A stretch of DNA of 64,000 nt, from assembly GCA_021780695.1 (NCBI GenBank), contig JAJXYD010000040.1, positions 124,001 to 188,000 on the forward strand, given 5' to 3'. Source of the stretch: Deltaproteobacteria bacterium (lineage in GTDB: Bacteria > Desulfobacterota > Syntrophobacteria > Syntrophobacterales > Syntrophobacteraceae). The stretch's first letter is position 1. Each line of letters opens with the position of its first letter. Shown here piece by piece: positions 38,693-47,485 of the stretch. The position numbers and the translations under genes are program-made. The notes beneath the pieces were generated by a model that was given only the letters and a program-made list of their open reading frames with translations, did no database searches and was not told the origin of the DNA.

Positions 38693-39346
38693 CTACTTGC
38701 CCCACTCGCCAATGATTTTGCGAAAAGTTCTCACGGCCCGGGCAATGTCTTCTGCCCGGGTAAGGGCTGTAACGACCGCGATCTTTCTTGCTCCCGCTTC
38801 GAGCACCTGCCTGATATTGGCTTCCTTTATGCCCCCCATTACGGTGAAGGCGATTGCAAGCCGGGGGGCTATGGCGCAAATCTCTTTGGGGCCAAGGAAG
38901 TGCTCCACGCCTTCTTTGGTCTGCGTCGAAAAGATGGGACCGATATTTACGTAATCGGCCCCCTCCTTTTGTGCGCGCAAGCCTTGCTCCAGGTTGTGCG
39001 TGGACACGCCGATAAGAAGATCGGGGGCAATCTTTCTTGCCGCACCGAGCGGCAAATCGTTTTGGCCGAGGTGGACGCCGTCGGCCCCGACACCCAGCGC
39101 CACATCGACCCTGTCGTTTATGATGAGCAGCATGCCCGCTTTTGCCGTGCGTTCCCTGAATTTTTCGGCCAGCCGGAAAAAATCCCTCTGGCAAAGGTGT
39201 TTTTCCCTTAATTGAACGATTTTGGCCCCGCCTTCAATTAAACCTTCGAGCACATCGAGATCGGTTCTGCCTCCCGATAGTCTTTCACAAGTGACCGGAT
39301 AGATGTCGATATTTTCAAAAAGCGCTTTTCTTTCCTCTCTTGCCAT
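38693..39346 (-). CDS. thiE: thiamine-phosphate synthase
   Basis: A 217-residue ThiE. It couples the HMP-pyrophosphate and thiazole phosphate moieties of thiamine. GGAKIVQLREKHL near 41, INDRVDVALGVGADGVHLGQND near 75-97 (quoted by position), GVSTHN and YVNIGPIFSTQTKEG near 135 are the family motifs. The ATG at 39346 is preferred; GGAG lies 9 nt upstream. No other thi genes or thiamine riboswitch are seen nearby. Confidence 0.93.
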   Translation of the reverse strand: MAREERKALFENIDIYPVTCERLSGGRTDLDVLEGLIEGGAKIVQLREKHLCQRDFFRLAEKFRERTAKAGMLLIINDRVDVALGVGADGVHLGQNDLPLGAARKIAPDLLIGVSTHNLEQGLRAQKEGADYVNIGPIFSTQTKEGVEHFLGPKEICAIAPRLAIAFTVMGGIKEANIRQVLEAGARKIAVVTALTRAEDIARAVRTFRKIIGEWGK

Positions 39347-39482
39347 CTGCGTTTCTCCAAAACCCAAGGTGTCTCAAACAAAGGGGGAAAGTTCCCCGAC
39401 TTTCCGGCAGCTCCAAAGCATGAAGTTCTTTTTACCAACCAAATCCATTATTGCATAGAACCAACACCCCCTGTACTTCGCA

Positions 39483-39511
39483 TTGACGTTTGGAGGCCGG
39501 GTTGTTATTAT
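39483..39511 (+). promoter_or_regulatory. promoter of the zinc uptake operon
   Basis: TTGACG at 39483-39488 and TATTAT at 39506-39511 with an optimal 17-nt spacer. Transcription would start near 39518, inside or next to the palindromic operator. Confidence 0.65.
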
Positions 39512-39519
39512 CGGCTAAG

Positions 39520-39542
39520 TTAATGAGATTAAGTATCATTAA
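39520..39542 (+). promoter_or_regulatory. Fur/Zur-type palindromic operator
   Basis: TTAATGA (39520-39526), nine bases, TCATTAA (39536-39542): a perfect 7-bp inverted repeat overlapping the predicted transcription start. The AT-rich AATGA/TCATT half-sites resemble Fur-family boxes. The Fur-family gene at the end of the same operon is the obvious candidate to bind it. Confidence 0.65.
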
Positions 39543-39571
39543 TTATGGAATCACGACTGAAGGAACGATTC

Positions 39572-40570
39572 ATGGTCGATTTAGTGCCCTTTGCATCTGC
39601 CGCTCTGGGGTGGGCTGGGCGGTTGGCGAAAAGAGGGGTAATTTTTACAGCGGCAATGGCCGCGATTGTTTTTGCACAGGCCTTCTCTGGCCTTTCGAGC
39701 CAAGCCTGTGCCAAAACGGCTGCTTCCGGAGCCGCTTTGTGCCGTATACATGTTGTTGGCGCCGAGAATTTTTACCAAAACATTGCTGCCCAGATTGGCG
39801 GTCCATACGTCAGGGTCCAAAGCGTTCTTTCCGATCCCAACATTGATCCTCACGAATACGAACCGACAATAAGTGTTGCCGAAGAGGTCGCGGAAGCCAA
39901 CTTGATAATAGAAAACGGCGGCGGCTATGATGAGTGGATGAACAAGCTCGTTGCGGCTTCGCCGAAGTCGGGCCGCATTGTCCTAAACGCCTGGAGCATT
40001 TCTCCTGTAAAGCTTCCCGATAATGAACACGTCTGGTACAGCCTGGAAGACATGAAAGCGGTGGCCGGGCAAATAGCCGAGGCTCTCAAGAAGTTGTGCC
40101 CCTCGCACGCGGCTCGCTTCGATAAGAACCTGAAGACTTTCAATCAGAGCATGGAGGCAATCGGGGCGAGGATCGGCGAACTGGCCAAACGCTTTGGGGG
40201 AACGCCCATCGCGCTTACCGAGCCGATATTTATGTATCAAGCCATTCCGATGGGTCTAAAGGTATCCACCCCTTTGGAATTTCAAAAGGCGGTTGCCCAG
40301 GGGATCGAACCGCCCTCCTCTACGATGCTGATCGCACAAGACCAGATAAGGGAAAAAAAGGTGCGCGTTTTGGTCTATAACCGCCAGACAGCCGACCGTT
40401 TTACCGCAAGGCTCGAAGAGCTGGCCAGGACCTCGGGGATTGCCGTTGTTGGGGTAACCGAAACCATGCCGCCGGGAACGACTTACCAGTCATGGATGAT
40501 GGGCCAGATTGAGGCGATCGGGTCGGCGTTGGGCAGTTCAAAGGCTGTGGCGGGAAAGGGTGCTCGATGA
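39572..40570 (+). CDS. znuA: zinc/manganese ABC transporter substrate-binding protein
   Basis: A 332-residue periplasmic binding protein of the cluster A-I metal family, with an N-terminal export signal (VIFTAAMAAIVFAQAF). Metal-ligand His residues are in DPHEYEPT and NEHVWYS. The third ligand region reads ALTEPIFMYQ, with Glu where classical ZnuA has His. VLVYNRQTADRF is in place of the usual final Asp motif. This matches the AztC-like branch seen in actinobacteria and others. The ATG at 39572 has GAAGGA upstream and avoids the operator; a frame from 39545 would leave almost no leader. Its stop overlaps the next start (ATGA). Confidence 0.88.
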   Translation: MVDLVPFASAALGWAGRLAKRGVIFTAAMAAIVFAQAFSGLSSQACAKTAASGAALCRIHVVGAENFYQNIAAQIGGPYVRVQSVLSDPNIDPHEYEPTISVAEEVAEANLIIENGGGYDEWMNKLVAASPKSGRIVLNAWSISPVKLPDNEHVWYSLEDMKAVAGQIAEALKKLCPSHAARFDKNLKTFNQSMEAIGARIGELAKRFGGTPIALTEPIFMYQAIPMGLKVSTPLEFQKAVAQGIEPPSSTMLIAQDQIREKKVRVLVYNRQTADRFTARLEELARTSGIAVVGVTETMPPGTTYQSWMMGQIEAIGSALGSSKAVAGKGAR

Positions 40571-41355
40571 GTTTTGAAGCCGCAAGCCTGGAGAGGGTGC
40601 CGGTATTTTTGCGCGACGTCCGGATCCGTCTGGGAAGCCGTGTGATCCAGGACGAGATGTCCTTTAGGATCGAAGACGGGGAATTCATAGCCGTTCTTGG
40701 GCCAAACGGGGCGGGTAAGACCACTTTTTTGAAGCTTCTCCTGGGCCAGGTGCCCTATGAGGCCGGAGAAGTCCTGGTTTTTGGCGCCAGACCTCGCCGG
40801 GGCAATCCAAAAATAGGCTATTCCCCGCAATTTCGAACTCTTGACGCCAACTTTGCCGTGCGCGCCCGCGACCTGGTAGGCTTTGGTCTGGACGGGCACC
40901 GGTTTGGGTTCGCTTTTCCCAGCCGAAAGCGCGGAAAGCTTATCGACCAGGCACTTGAGGAGGTGCGTGCGACCGAGTACGCCGAGGCCGCTGTGGGAGA
41001 ACTCTCCGGAGGGGAAAGGCAGAGGTTGTCGCTTGCGCAGGTCCTTATTGGCAACCCCGGCCTGGTTCTTCTCGATGAGCCTCTGGCAAATCTTGACATC
41101 GCCTCGGCCCAGGAAATCATTTCCCTTGTCGCGCGGCTCTGCGTGTCCCGCAAGGTAGCGGTCATGCTGGTAACCCACGACGTGAACCCGCTTTTGCCCC
41201 ACATCGACAGGGTGCTCTTCATGGCCAACGGCAGGTCTGCCATAGGCAGGCCGGAAACGGTGATAACCAGGGAAACCCTCAGCTCTTTGTATAACCATCC
41301 GGTCGATGTGGTCGAAGCCGGTGGGAAAAAGTTCGTCCTGGGGGTCGAAATCTGA
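40567..41355 (+). CDS. znuC: zinc/manganese ABC transporter ATP-binding protein
   Basis: A 262-residue ABC ATPase. Walker A is GPNGAGKTT near 46-54, the signature LSGGERQRLSLAQ near 144, Walker B LVLLDEPLANLD near 166 and the H-loop His in VTHDVNP near 203. It powers metal import for the adjacent permeases. It overlaps the substrate-binding gene by 4 nt and the first permease gene by 1 nt. Confidence 0.92.
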   Translation: MSFEAASLERVPVFLRDVRIRLGSRVIQDEMSFRIEDGEFIAVLGPNGAGKTTFLKLLLGQVPYEAGEVLVFGARPRRGNPKIGYSPQFRTLDANFAVRARDLVGFGLDGHRFGFAFPSRKRGKLIDQALEEVRATEYAEAAVGELSGGERQRLSLAQVLIGNPGLVLLDEPLANLDIASAQEIISLVARLCVSRKVAVMLVTHDVNPLLPHIDRVLFMANGRSAIGRPETVITRETLSSLYNHPVDVVEAGGKKFVLGVEI

Positions 41356-42266
41356 TGTTGCACTCGATTATAGCCCTCTACCATTTTCAGTTCATCCAGA
41401 ACGCGCTTTTGAGCGGTATCTTCATTGCCCTTGGCTCAGCCGTGGTCGGGTATTTTTTAATTGGCGGCGGATACACTTTCGCAGGTCATGCTCTTCCCAA
41501 TATTGGCTTTGCGGGCGCGGCCGGAGCGGTGCTTCTGGGGATAAAACCCGTCTACGGGCTTTTTGCCATGACGATCCTGGCCTCGGCGGCAATGAGCGGG
41601 GGTGGCCGGGAGGTCCGTGAACGCGATGTTTCCATCGGTGTCGTGATGTCTTTTGGGCTGGGGCTGGGGCTTATGTTCCTTTCGCTCTACGGGGGCTATG
41701 CCGAGCGCGTCTACTCCATTTTGTTCGGGACCGTTTTGGGCATAACGAGAAACGACGTGATGTTTACAGCCTTTATGAGCCTTGTGTCCGTCTGCCTTAT
41801 GCTCTTTATGTTCCGGCCCCTCCTGTTCGTGTTGTTCGATCCCTTCGTGGCCGAGGCAAAGGGGGTTCCGGTAAGGCTTCTGACAATGCTTTTTTTTGTG
41901 GTGCTAGCCGTTACCGTTTCGCTTGCAGTCCAGGTGGTGGGGTCACTTCTGGTGTTCACCATGCTGGTTGGGCCTGGAGCCACCGCCAGCCGGTTTACCC
42001 GCAAGCCTCATGTGGCAATAGCCCTTGCGGCCTTGCTCGGCATCGCCTACATGTTCACCGGGGTTACGCTTGCGGGCCTTAGCGGGAATTGGCCGGTAAG
42101 CTTCTTTATCGCTTCGGTTTCTTTTCTGGTCTACATGCCCGTGAGGATATTTTATCGCGGCAAGGGCAAGCCCGATCGGTTTGGGCGCAGGGTGGTCGAG
42201 TGCCCGATCAGGGATGGGTTTCTTCGTTCCGGGGATAAATTGAAAAACAGGCAGGCGCAATGCTGA
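41355..42266 (+). CDS. znuB: zinc/manganese ABC transporter permease, first copy
   Basis: A 303-residue permease of the ABC-3 family with about eight membrane helices. ALPNIGFAGAAGAVLLG near 50 and the EAKGVPVRLL coupling segment near 172 are characteristic. It overlaps the second permease gene by 7 nt. The C-terminal 35 residues form a basic cytoplasmic tail. Confidence 0.9.
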   Translation: MLHSIIALYHFQFIQNALLSGIFIALGSAVVGYFLIGGGYTFAGHALPNIGFAGAAGAVLLGIKPVYGLFAMTILASAAMSGGGREVRERDVSIGVVMSFGLGLGLMFLSLYGGYAERVYSILFGTVLGITRNDVMFTAFMSLVSVCLMLFMFRPLLFVLFDPFVAEAKGVPVRLLTMLFFVVLAVTVSLAVQVVGSLLVFTMLVGPGATASRFTRKPHVAIALAALLGIAYMFTGVTLAGLSGNWPVSFFIASVSFLVYMPVRIFYRGKGKPDRFGRRVVECPIRDGFLRSGDKLKNRQAQC

Positions 42267-43129
42267 CAGAGTTATTTGCTTCGCACTTTTTCGCTCACGC
42301 TTTCGTAGGAGGGGCGATCGTGGCGGTTGTTGCCGGGTGCGTGGGCTATTTTTTGGTGCTCAGGGCTCAGGCTTTCGCAGCCGAGGCTTTTACGGACATC
42401 GGGTTTGCCGGGGCGACGGGGGCTGCGCTTTTAGGGGTTGGCTCCCTTACGGGAATGATAATTTTTTCTCTTTTGGCGGCCGCGGGACTGGGGATCATGG
42501 GAGACCGCGTGCGGGGGCGAGACGTCGAGATCGGCATGGTGCTCTCATTTGCCCTGGGTCTTGGCGTGCTTTTCCTTAGCCTCTATTCCCGCACGAGCGC
42601 AACCCATTCGATGAGCGGCATAAAGATTTTGTTTGGTTCCATTCTGACCATAAATTCCAAGGACATACTGCTTGCCTTCGCCAGTTGTGCAGTCGCTTTA
42701 GGCTCCCTTGCGGTCGTGCATCGGCCTTTGCTCTTTGCCTCGGTTGATCCGGCGGGAGCCCAGGCGCGCGGCGTGCCGATGCGTGCACTCTCGGCGGCCT
42801 TTTTGGCCATCCTCGCCCTCACAACGGCCTCCTGCGTGCTTCTTGTGGGCATCCTTCTAACGGCCTCTTTGCTCATTGCTCCGGCGGCGACGGCAGTAAA
42901 CCTTACAAACAGCCCCGGACGGGCCCTGCTTGCATCCGTCGCCACATCCGTCGGTGTCACCTGGCTTGGCCTCCTGCTAACGTTTGGAACCCCCTTGCGC
43001 CATCTTCCGGCGGGCTTTTATATTTCGGCGCTCGCAACCCTGGCATACACCGCTTCCGTTGTGCTTCGAAACCGTATTCGCCCTGCGCGTGTCTTCCAAT
43101 TTCCCCATGGCAACCGGGAAACCCGGTAG
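42260..43129 (+). CDS. zinc/manganese ABC transporter permease, second copy
   Basis: A 289-residue paralogue of the preceding permease, with about eight helices. AFTDIGFAGATGAALLG near 46 and GAQARGVPMRALS near 170 align with the first copy. Two different permeases in one operon suggest a heterodimeric channel, whereas E. coli ZnuB is a homodimer. AztB-like and Mn transporters sometimes show the same duplication. Confidence 0.9.
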   Translation: MLTELFASHFFAHAFVGGAIVAVVAGCVGYFLVLRAQAFAAEAFTDIGFAGATGAALLGVGSLTGMIIFSLLAAAGLGIMGDRVRGRDVEIGMVLSFALGLGVLFLSLYSRTSATHSMSGIKILFGSILTINSKDILLAFASCAVALGSLAVVHRPLLFASVDPAGAQARGVPMRALSAAFLAILALTTASCVLLVGILLTASLLIAPAATAVNLTNSPGRALLASVATSVGVTWLGLLLTFGTPLRHLPAGFYISALATLAYTASVVLRNRIRPARVFQFPHGNRETR

Positions 43130-43157
43130 GTGGAGTGAACAATAAAAAGGCTGGCGT

Positions 43158-43670
43158 ATGAAAGACCAATCTTGCTCACATTCGGGTTTGCCGCGCCACG
43201 ACTGCGCGAAAGACGATAATGGCCAGATAGATGTGCTCCGCCGGATTGAGAATGCCTTTTTTGATCTCAGTCGTCCCAATACCGGCCCAAGGCGTATTCT
43301 GGTTGAAAAACTGGCCGAACTTGCCCACACGGGGGAAGCGTTTTCCGCCGACGACCTCTGGCAAAGTCTTCGCGCCTCCCACGGCAGAATTGGCCGGGCC
43401 ACGGTTTTCCGGGCCATAGAACAGCTCGTGGAAAGCAATGTCCTCGATCGTGTCGAACTCTGCGATGGTTCCCACAGGTACAGGGTCTGCGGAGGGTCTC
43501 ACCACCACCATCTTGTTTGCACCATGTGTAATCGTGTGGTAGACTTTCTCGACTGCCTTTCGGACCGAAAGTTCGATGAAATCGGTCGGCGTCACGGGTT
43601 TACCGTAAAGGATCATAAATTGACTGTTTATGGTACTTGCGACCGCTGTCTTAAATCCGGCGGAAAATAA
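43158..43670 (+). CDS. zur: Fur-family metal-responsive regulator, probably Zur
   Basis: A 170-residue Fur-family repressor. The winged helix is at about 40-100 and the dimerisation domain contains SHHHHLVCTMCNRVVDF near 115-130. CTMC and CDRC form the structural zinc site. As the last gene of the metal transport operon it probably senses zinc and represses the operon through the palindrome at 39520-39542. Assignment as Zur rather than Fur rests on this context. The N-terminal 30 residues are a Cys/His-containing extension. Confidence 0.85.
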   Translation: MKDQSCSHSGLPRHDCAKDDNGQIDVLRRIENAFFDLSRPNTGPRRILVEKLAELAHTGEAFSADDLWQSLRASHGRIGRATVFRAIEQLVESNVLDRVELCDGSHRYRVCGGSHHHHLVCTMCNRVVDFLDCLSDRKFDEIGRRHGFTVKDHKLTVYGTCDRCLKSGGK

Positions 43671-43720
43671 GCGCAGAGAATACTTTGGGGGACGATTTGG
43701 ACAAGAGGGGCAAGGAAGCG

Positions 43721-44128
43721 ATGAGATCGTTTTTTGTTTTGATTCTTTGTATGCTGTTTTTGGCGCCCATGTATGCAAAGGCCGATTCCTTCTACAGCAA
43801 CGGCCATGTGCACAACACCTCCGGCTCCAGAAGCAATATCCTTTTTTACAAACATTTCAACATTAGCGCGGACGGTCACGTTACGGGCAAGATAGTAAAC
43901 GAGTCCAGCCGCCCCATCAAAGGCCTCGTTATCGATATGTACACGATGGATACCGACGAAACCAGGGTGCTTTGGAGCAGGATTTTAGAAATCGGCAACC
44001 TGGGCCCAAAGAGCGAATATAGTGTTGACGAGCCCTATAGTCCCCTTCCCGATGACCCGAACAAGGTCGTGTTCAGGTTTAAAATTCACGGCAACGACGA
44101 ATATAGAATACCGGCAATCAGGAAATAG
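43721..44128 (+). CDS. exported hypothetical protein
   Basis: I do not recognise this 135-residue protein. A signal peptide (MRSFFVLILCMLFLAPMYAKA, about 1-21, cleavage near AKA-DS) precedes a probably all-beta mature part. FNISADGHVTGKIVNESSRP suggests an immunoglobulin-like or FxLYD-type domain that often appears in periplasmic proteins. The ATG at 43721 has AAGGA upstream; a frame 12 codons longer begins within the gap after zur. A hairpin with T-run follows. Confidence 0.65.
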   Translation: MRSFFVLILCMLFLAPMYAKADSFYSNGHVHNTSGSRSNILFYKHFNISADGHVTGKIVNESSRPIKGLVIDMYTMDTDETRVLWSRILEIGNLGPKSEYSVDEPYSPLPDDPNKVVFRFKIHGNDEYRIPAIRK

Positions 44129-44180
44129 CACAGGCGAGGGCCAAGCGGCGGGGTGGGCGCGGACCGGCTAGCGGTATTTT

Positions 44181-44207
44181 CCCCGCGGCCGGGGTTCCCC
44201 TTTTTTT
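44181..44207 (+). terminator. probable intrinsic terminator
   Basis: CCCCG (44181-44185) pairs with CGGGG (44190-44194) and seven T follow at 44201-44207 after six bases. It would end the zinc operon and exported-protein transcript. The stem is short. Confidence 0.5.
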
Positions 44208-44492
44208 AGCCGGCAATTGGAGAGGGATGTGGCCCAATCAGTTCTTTTCGTCGCCATTGGCTGCGGGCGCTTGCCGGCAATGCTGGCCTCCATTGCAAAC
44301 AAGCCGTTTCTGGTTTTCGGGACGATGGATGGACAAGCTCTTGGTCCCCTGACAGGGGTCCGGGGGGAACCGGCTCCAGGCTGTCTTGTCTATTTTTACG
44401 AATCCGGCTGAATTAACCCTCGAAGGCTGGTTGCGGTCGGCAATCTTGCCAAAGTTTGGCTCTCTGTTCCCGAGGAGGTTTCCGCCGGGCAA

Positions 44493-44690
44493 TTGCAGCA
44501 GGCTTTTAAGCATTTCTTCGGCGCCGAGTGGGACGAAGTCCTGGAGGCGGCCAATAAATCACCCGCCTACAATGGCGCAAACGATGCCTACTTCTCCGTC
44601 CAGGACTTGCGTCCGGTTGAAAACCTCACCCTGGAGGAGCTTCTGGAAACAACAGGTCCCGCGGCGGCGCCCAATATATTAGCGAGTTGA
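44493..44690 (+). CDS. possible small protein or gene remnant
   Basis: A 65-codon frame from TTG, with GAGGAGG 14 nt upstream, encodes an acidic, probably helical peptide (FFGAEWDEVLEAANKSPAY). The frame stays open upstream to 44412, where an in-frame TGA separates it from another open stretch beginning at 44217. No homology is recognised; it may be noise or the end of a decayed gene. Confidence 0.25.
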   Translation: MQQAFKHFFGAEWDEVLEAANKSPAYNGANDAYFSVQDLRPVENLTLEELLETTGPAAAPNILAS

Positions 44691-44752
44691 GCTCTTAGGC
44701 GGTGGCGGCCTTTAAACCTTCAAAGACTTTAGCGGAATATCCCTTTTAGCCG

Positions 44753-45649
44753 TTACGCGTGCTGGACCGCCGTTAGTGCGGACAAAGTAGCCCCCTGGTC
44801 GATGGCTGTGGCGATACGTTGGAAAAAAGCCATCTGCGAGCGGAATCCGGCGTAGTAGCTTGCTCCCCCGAGGTGTATCCAATGTTTGTCCACAACGGTG
44901 AGGTGCCGGTTTTCGCCATTGAAGGGATCTTTTACGCAGACGCTTTCGATGCAAGCCGAGCGTAAACGGGCCGGATCGAAGTTTCTATACAGGCAGTGCC
45001 AGTTCCTCCCGCCCGTATCGAGGCCATTGGAGAAATCATTTAGAAAGTTTAACGGCAGATCGGCGACAAGGGAGAAATTATAGGAACAATACCCTGCCCA
45101 AAGCGACCACCCCCAGGGGCTGACATTGGGTAATCCATAATAGGGCTGATCGCCGAGGATCGTGCCCATGTGGATTGGTTCGATCGGGATGAGGTCATGA
45201 TCGATATAAGTAAAAAACCTTGGACGTATTTTTTTGACCACATTGTGAAACACCCAGGTCATGGCCATACCGTGAGAGCGGTTAGGGTGTTTTGTGGGAT
45301 TTGGCGGCAGCCCCAGGTAAGGAGCGCCGGCCTGCCGGCAGATTCTCTGGATTGCGACGCGCGAGGACTTTGTGCGCGAGTTGTCAAATACCAGAAGCGT
45401 CATGTCGGCAAGGTTGCGCGAAGCAGCTCTTAAAAGCCAGTCAAGCGTCCAGGGCTGCTCATAGGCTATAACAAGGCCGATGGTCTTACCTTGGAGTTGC
45501 GCGCAGTTTTCCAAAAAGGTCTCGAGCTCTCTTGGGCGCATCGCTCTAAAAAAGTGCTGGAGGCCGTCATTGGCCAACTGGATAAGAAAGTGGTCCAACG
45601 GTTTATTTCTAAGCCATTCCTTTTGGGAATAGTCTTTTAGCCTACGCAT
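44753..45649 (-). CDS. glycosyltransferase-like protein (GT-A fold)
   Basis: A 298-residue soluble protein. TIGLVIAYEQPWTLDWLLRA near 55-75 and LLVFDNSRTKSSRVAIQRI near 85 resemble a GT2-type nucleotide-binding half. FFTYIDHDLIPIEP near 145 supplies a DxD-like acidic motif. A GGRNWH segment and a His-rich end (DKHWIHLGG) follow. Sugar and acceptor are unknown. It lies 33 nt downstream of engB on the same strand, though with no clear functional link. Confidence 0.55.
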   Translation of the reverse strand: MRRLKDYSQKEWLRNKPLDHFLIQLANDGLQHFFRAMRPRELETFLENCAQLQGKTIGLVIAYEQPWTLDWLLRAASRNLADMTLLVFDNSRTKSSRVAIQRICRQAGAPYLGLPPNPTKHPNRSHGMAMTWVFHNVVKKIRPRFFTYIDHDLIPIEPIHMGTILGDQPYYGLPNVSPWGWSLWAGYCSYNFSLVADLPLNFLNDFSNGLDTGGRNWHCLYRNFDPARLRSACIESVCVKDPFNGENRHLTVVDKHWIHLGGASYYAGFRSQMAFFQRIATAIDQGATLSALTAVQHA

Positions 45650-45682
45650 CGGCTCGGCGATCCTTAAATGATTGAAAAAAAC

Positions 45683-46315
45683 TCAGAGAGCCATGAGTTC
45701 TTTAATTTTTAGGAGCAGTTGATCTCTGCCCTGTTTGGTTTCGGTCGAAAATAAAATAAACTCGGAAGGAGATATCCCCAGGATTCTGCCCGCGGCTTGA
45801 CACAGGGGTTTCCATTTGGTTCGAGACAGTTTGTCGGCCTTGGTAAGAATAGGCACAGCGGGGATATTTTTGTCCCTTAGCCAGTTCCAAAGGCTCAGGT
45901 CCTCAGGGGTCGGAGGGTGGCGCAAATCCATTATCTGAACGACTCCGCGAAGGTTTTCGCGCGAAGTCAAATAGGTCTCCACCATCGGTCCCCAAGTGGC
46001 GCGAACGCTCTCGGATACCTTCGCATATCCGTAACCGGGCAGATCGACGAACATGAAAGCCGAGTTTATTTGAAAAAAGTTAATCAACTGGGTGCGCCCC
46101 GGGGTGCGGCTCGTGCGCACAAGTTTCCTTCTTTGCACCAGGCAGTTGATAAGAGAGGATTTGCCTACGTTGGAGCGGCCGGCGAAGGCCATTTCGGGCA
46201 AATCCGAACTCGGATACTGTCCGGAGCGTGAGGCTGAAGTGATGAATTCGGCAGAGGATATTGCAAGCTCACCGACTTGCCCAGGGGCGGGATGGGCCTC
46301 CGTATCCCGGTTCAT
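45683..46315 (-). CDS. engB: ribosome biogenesis GTP-binding protein EngB/YsxC
   Basis: A 210-residue GTPase needed for large-subunit assembly. G1 is GRSNVGKSS near 47-55, G3 is DLPGYGYAK near 95 and G4 is TKADKL near 158. The N-terminal 25 residues (with EAHPAPGQVGELAISSAEF) are slightly extended. It overlaps the stop of the aminotransferase gene by 4 nt, so the two are coupled. Confidence 0.95.
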   Translation of the reverse strand: MNRDTEAHPAPGQVGELAISSAEFITSASRSGQYPSSDLPEMAFAGRSNVGKSSLINCLVQRRKLVRTSRTPGRTQLINFFQINSAFMFVDLPGYGYAKVSESVRATWGPMVETYLTSRENLRGVVQIMDLRHPPTPEDLSLWNWLRDKNIPAVPILTKADKLSRTKWKPLCQAAGRILGISPSEFILFSTETKQGRDQLLLKIKELMAL

Positions 46316-47472
46316 ATTTTGCCTCCCCGGTTTTCGAGGTAGCCTTGGAGCCTGTCGAGCCCTTGCCTTATATTGTCTAGAGAGTTCGCGTAGGTGAAGC
46401 GGACGTAGCCTTCCCCGTTTGAGCCGAAATCAACCCCCGGGGTGATGCCCACTCTCGCGTTTTCCAAAACCTCGAAGGCAAAGGCGTAAGAGTCATCGGT
46501 AAACCGGCGCGCATTGGCGAAAACGTAAAAAGCGCCCGTGGGTTCCACGGTTATTCCAAAGCCCATTTGTCTCAGGCGGGCGACCATGTATTTTCTGCGC
46601 TCATCGTAGGTTGCAACCATAGTGGCGATGTCTTGGGCTACCGTGGGGTCCTTTAGAGCCGTGCAGCCCGCGGCCTGGGAGAGCGAATTGGCGCAGATGA
46701 AAAAATTTTGCACCATTTTCCGTATCGTTCCCACCATCGGCTTAGGGACAATCATATATCCGAGCCTCCAGCCGGTCATGGCGAAGAGCTTGGAAAAGCC
46801 GTTAAATACGATGCAGTTTCGGGTAAACTCGAGCGCCGAATGGGCGCGCCCTTCATAGACAAGGCCGTGATAGATTTCATCGCTTAAGAGCATCTTGCCG
46901 GTATCGGAGATCTCGGCCATCCTGGCGGCGTCTAGAAGATTTCCGGTCGGGTTTGCCGGCGAATTTATCAAAATGGCCCTGGTCCGCGAGGTAATCGCGG
47001 CCTTTATGGATTGGAAACGGTACTGAAAGCCGTCTTGTTCGTAGACCGGAACCATTACCGGAACGGCTTCCAGGAAACGCACGAAGTTGGGGTGGCAGGA
47101 ATAGTGAGGATTGGAGAGTATGACCTCGTCGCCATGTTCCAAAAAGGCGCCCATGGCCACCAAAAAAGCCGGAGAGGTCCCCGAGGTCACTATTACCTGT
47201 TCGGGGTCGAGGTCCTTCACACCGTAGGTGCGCTCGTAATGGCCGCAGATGGCCTCTCTTAGCTCAGGGGCGCCCAGACTGTGGGTATAATGGGTTTGTC
47301 CTGCGGTAAGGGCCTCCATGGCCGATTTTTTTATGGCCTCGGGGGTATTGAAATCAGGTTCGCCCACTTCGAGGTGAATTATCGAGTGGCCGGCCCGCTC
47401 CATCTGCTGGGCGCGTTCGAGCACGTCCATGGCGATAAAGGAGCTCAACTGTTCAAGTCTTTTGGAAATCAC
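46312..47472 (-). CDS. class I/II pyridoxal-phosphate aminotransferase
   Basis: A 386-residue fold-type I aminotransferase. HLEVGEPDFNTPEAI near 34, VTSGTSPAFLVAMGA near 95, INSPANPTGNL near 165 and the PLP Lys in FNGFSKLFAMTGWRLGYM near 228 are diagnostic. Likely substrates are aspartate, aromatic or branched amino acids; no closer assignment is safe. I chose the GTG at 47472, since the longer frame would overlap the TPR gene by 140 nt. A second, distinct aminotransferase lies at 56188. Confidence 0.88.
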   Translation of the reverse strand: MISKRLEQLSSFIAMDVLERAQQMERAGHSIIHLEVGEPDFNTPEAIKKSAMEALTAGQTHYTHSLGAPELREAICGHYERTYGVKDLDPEQVIVTSGTSPAFLVAMGAFLEHGDEVILSNPHYSCHPNFVRFLEAVPVMVPVYEQDGFQYRFQSIKAAITSRTRAILINSPANPTGNLLDAARMAEISDTGKMLLSDEIYHGLVYEGRAHSALEFTRNCIVFNGFSKLFAMTGWRLGYMIVPKPMVGTIRKMVQNFFICANSLSQAAGCTALKDPTVAQDIATMVATYDERRKYMVARLRQMGFGITVEPTGAFYVFANARRFTDDSYAFAFEVLENARVGITPGVDFGSNGEGYVRFTYANSLDNIRQGLDRLQGYLENRGGKI

Positions 47473-47485
47473 GGGAATTATTCGC

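Larger units (their letters stand above)
44129..44752. other. gene-poor interval with possible gene remnants
   Basis: A probable terminator lies at 44181-44207. After it, one reading frame is open from 44217 to 44411, closed by TGA, and open again in the same frame to 44690. Neither part resembles a family I know. A degraded gene is possible. Confidence 0.4.
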
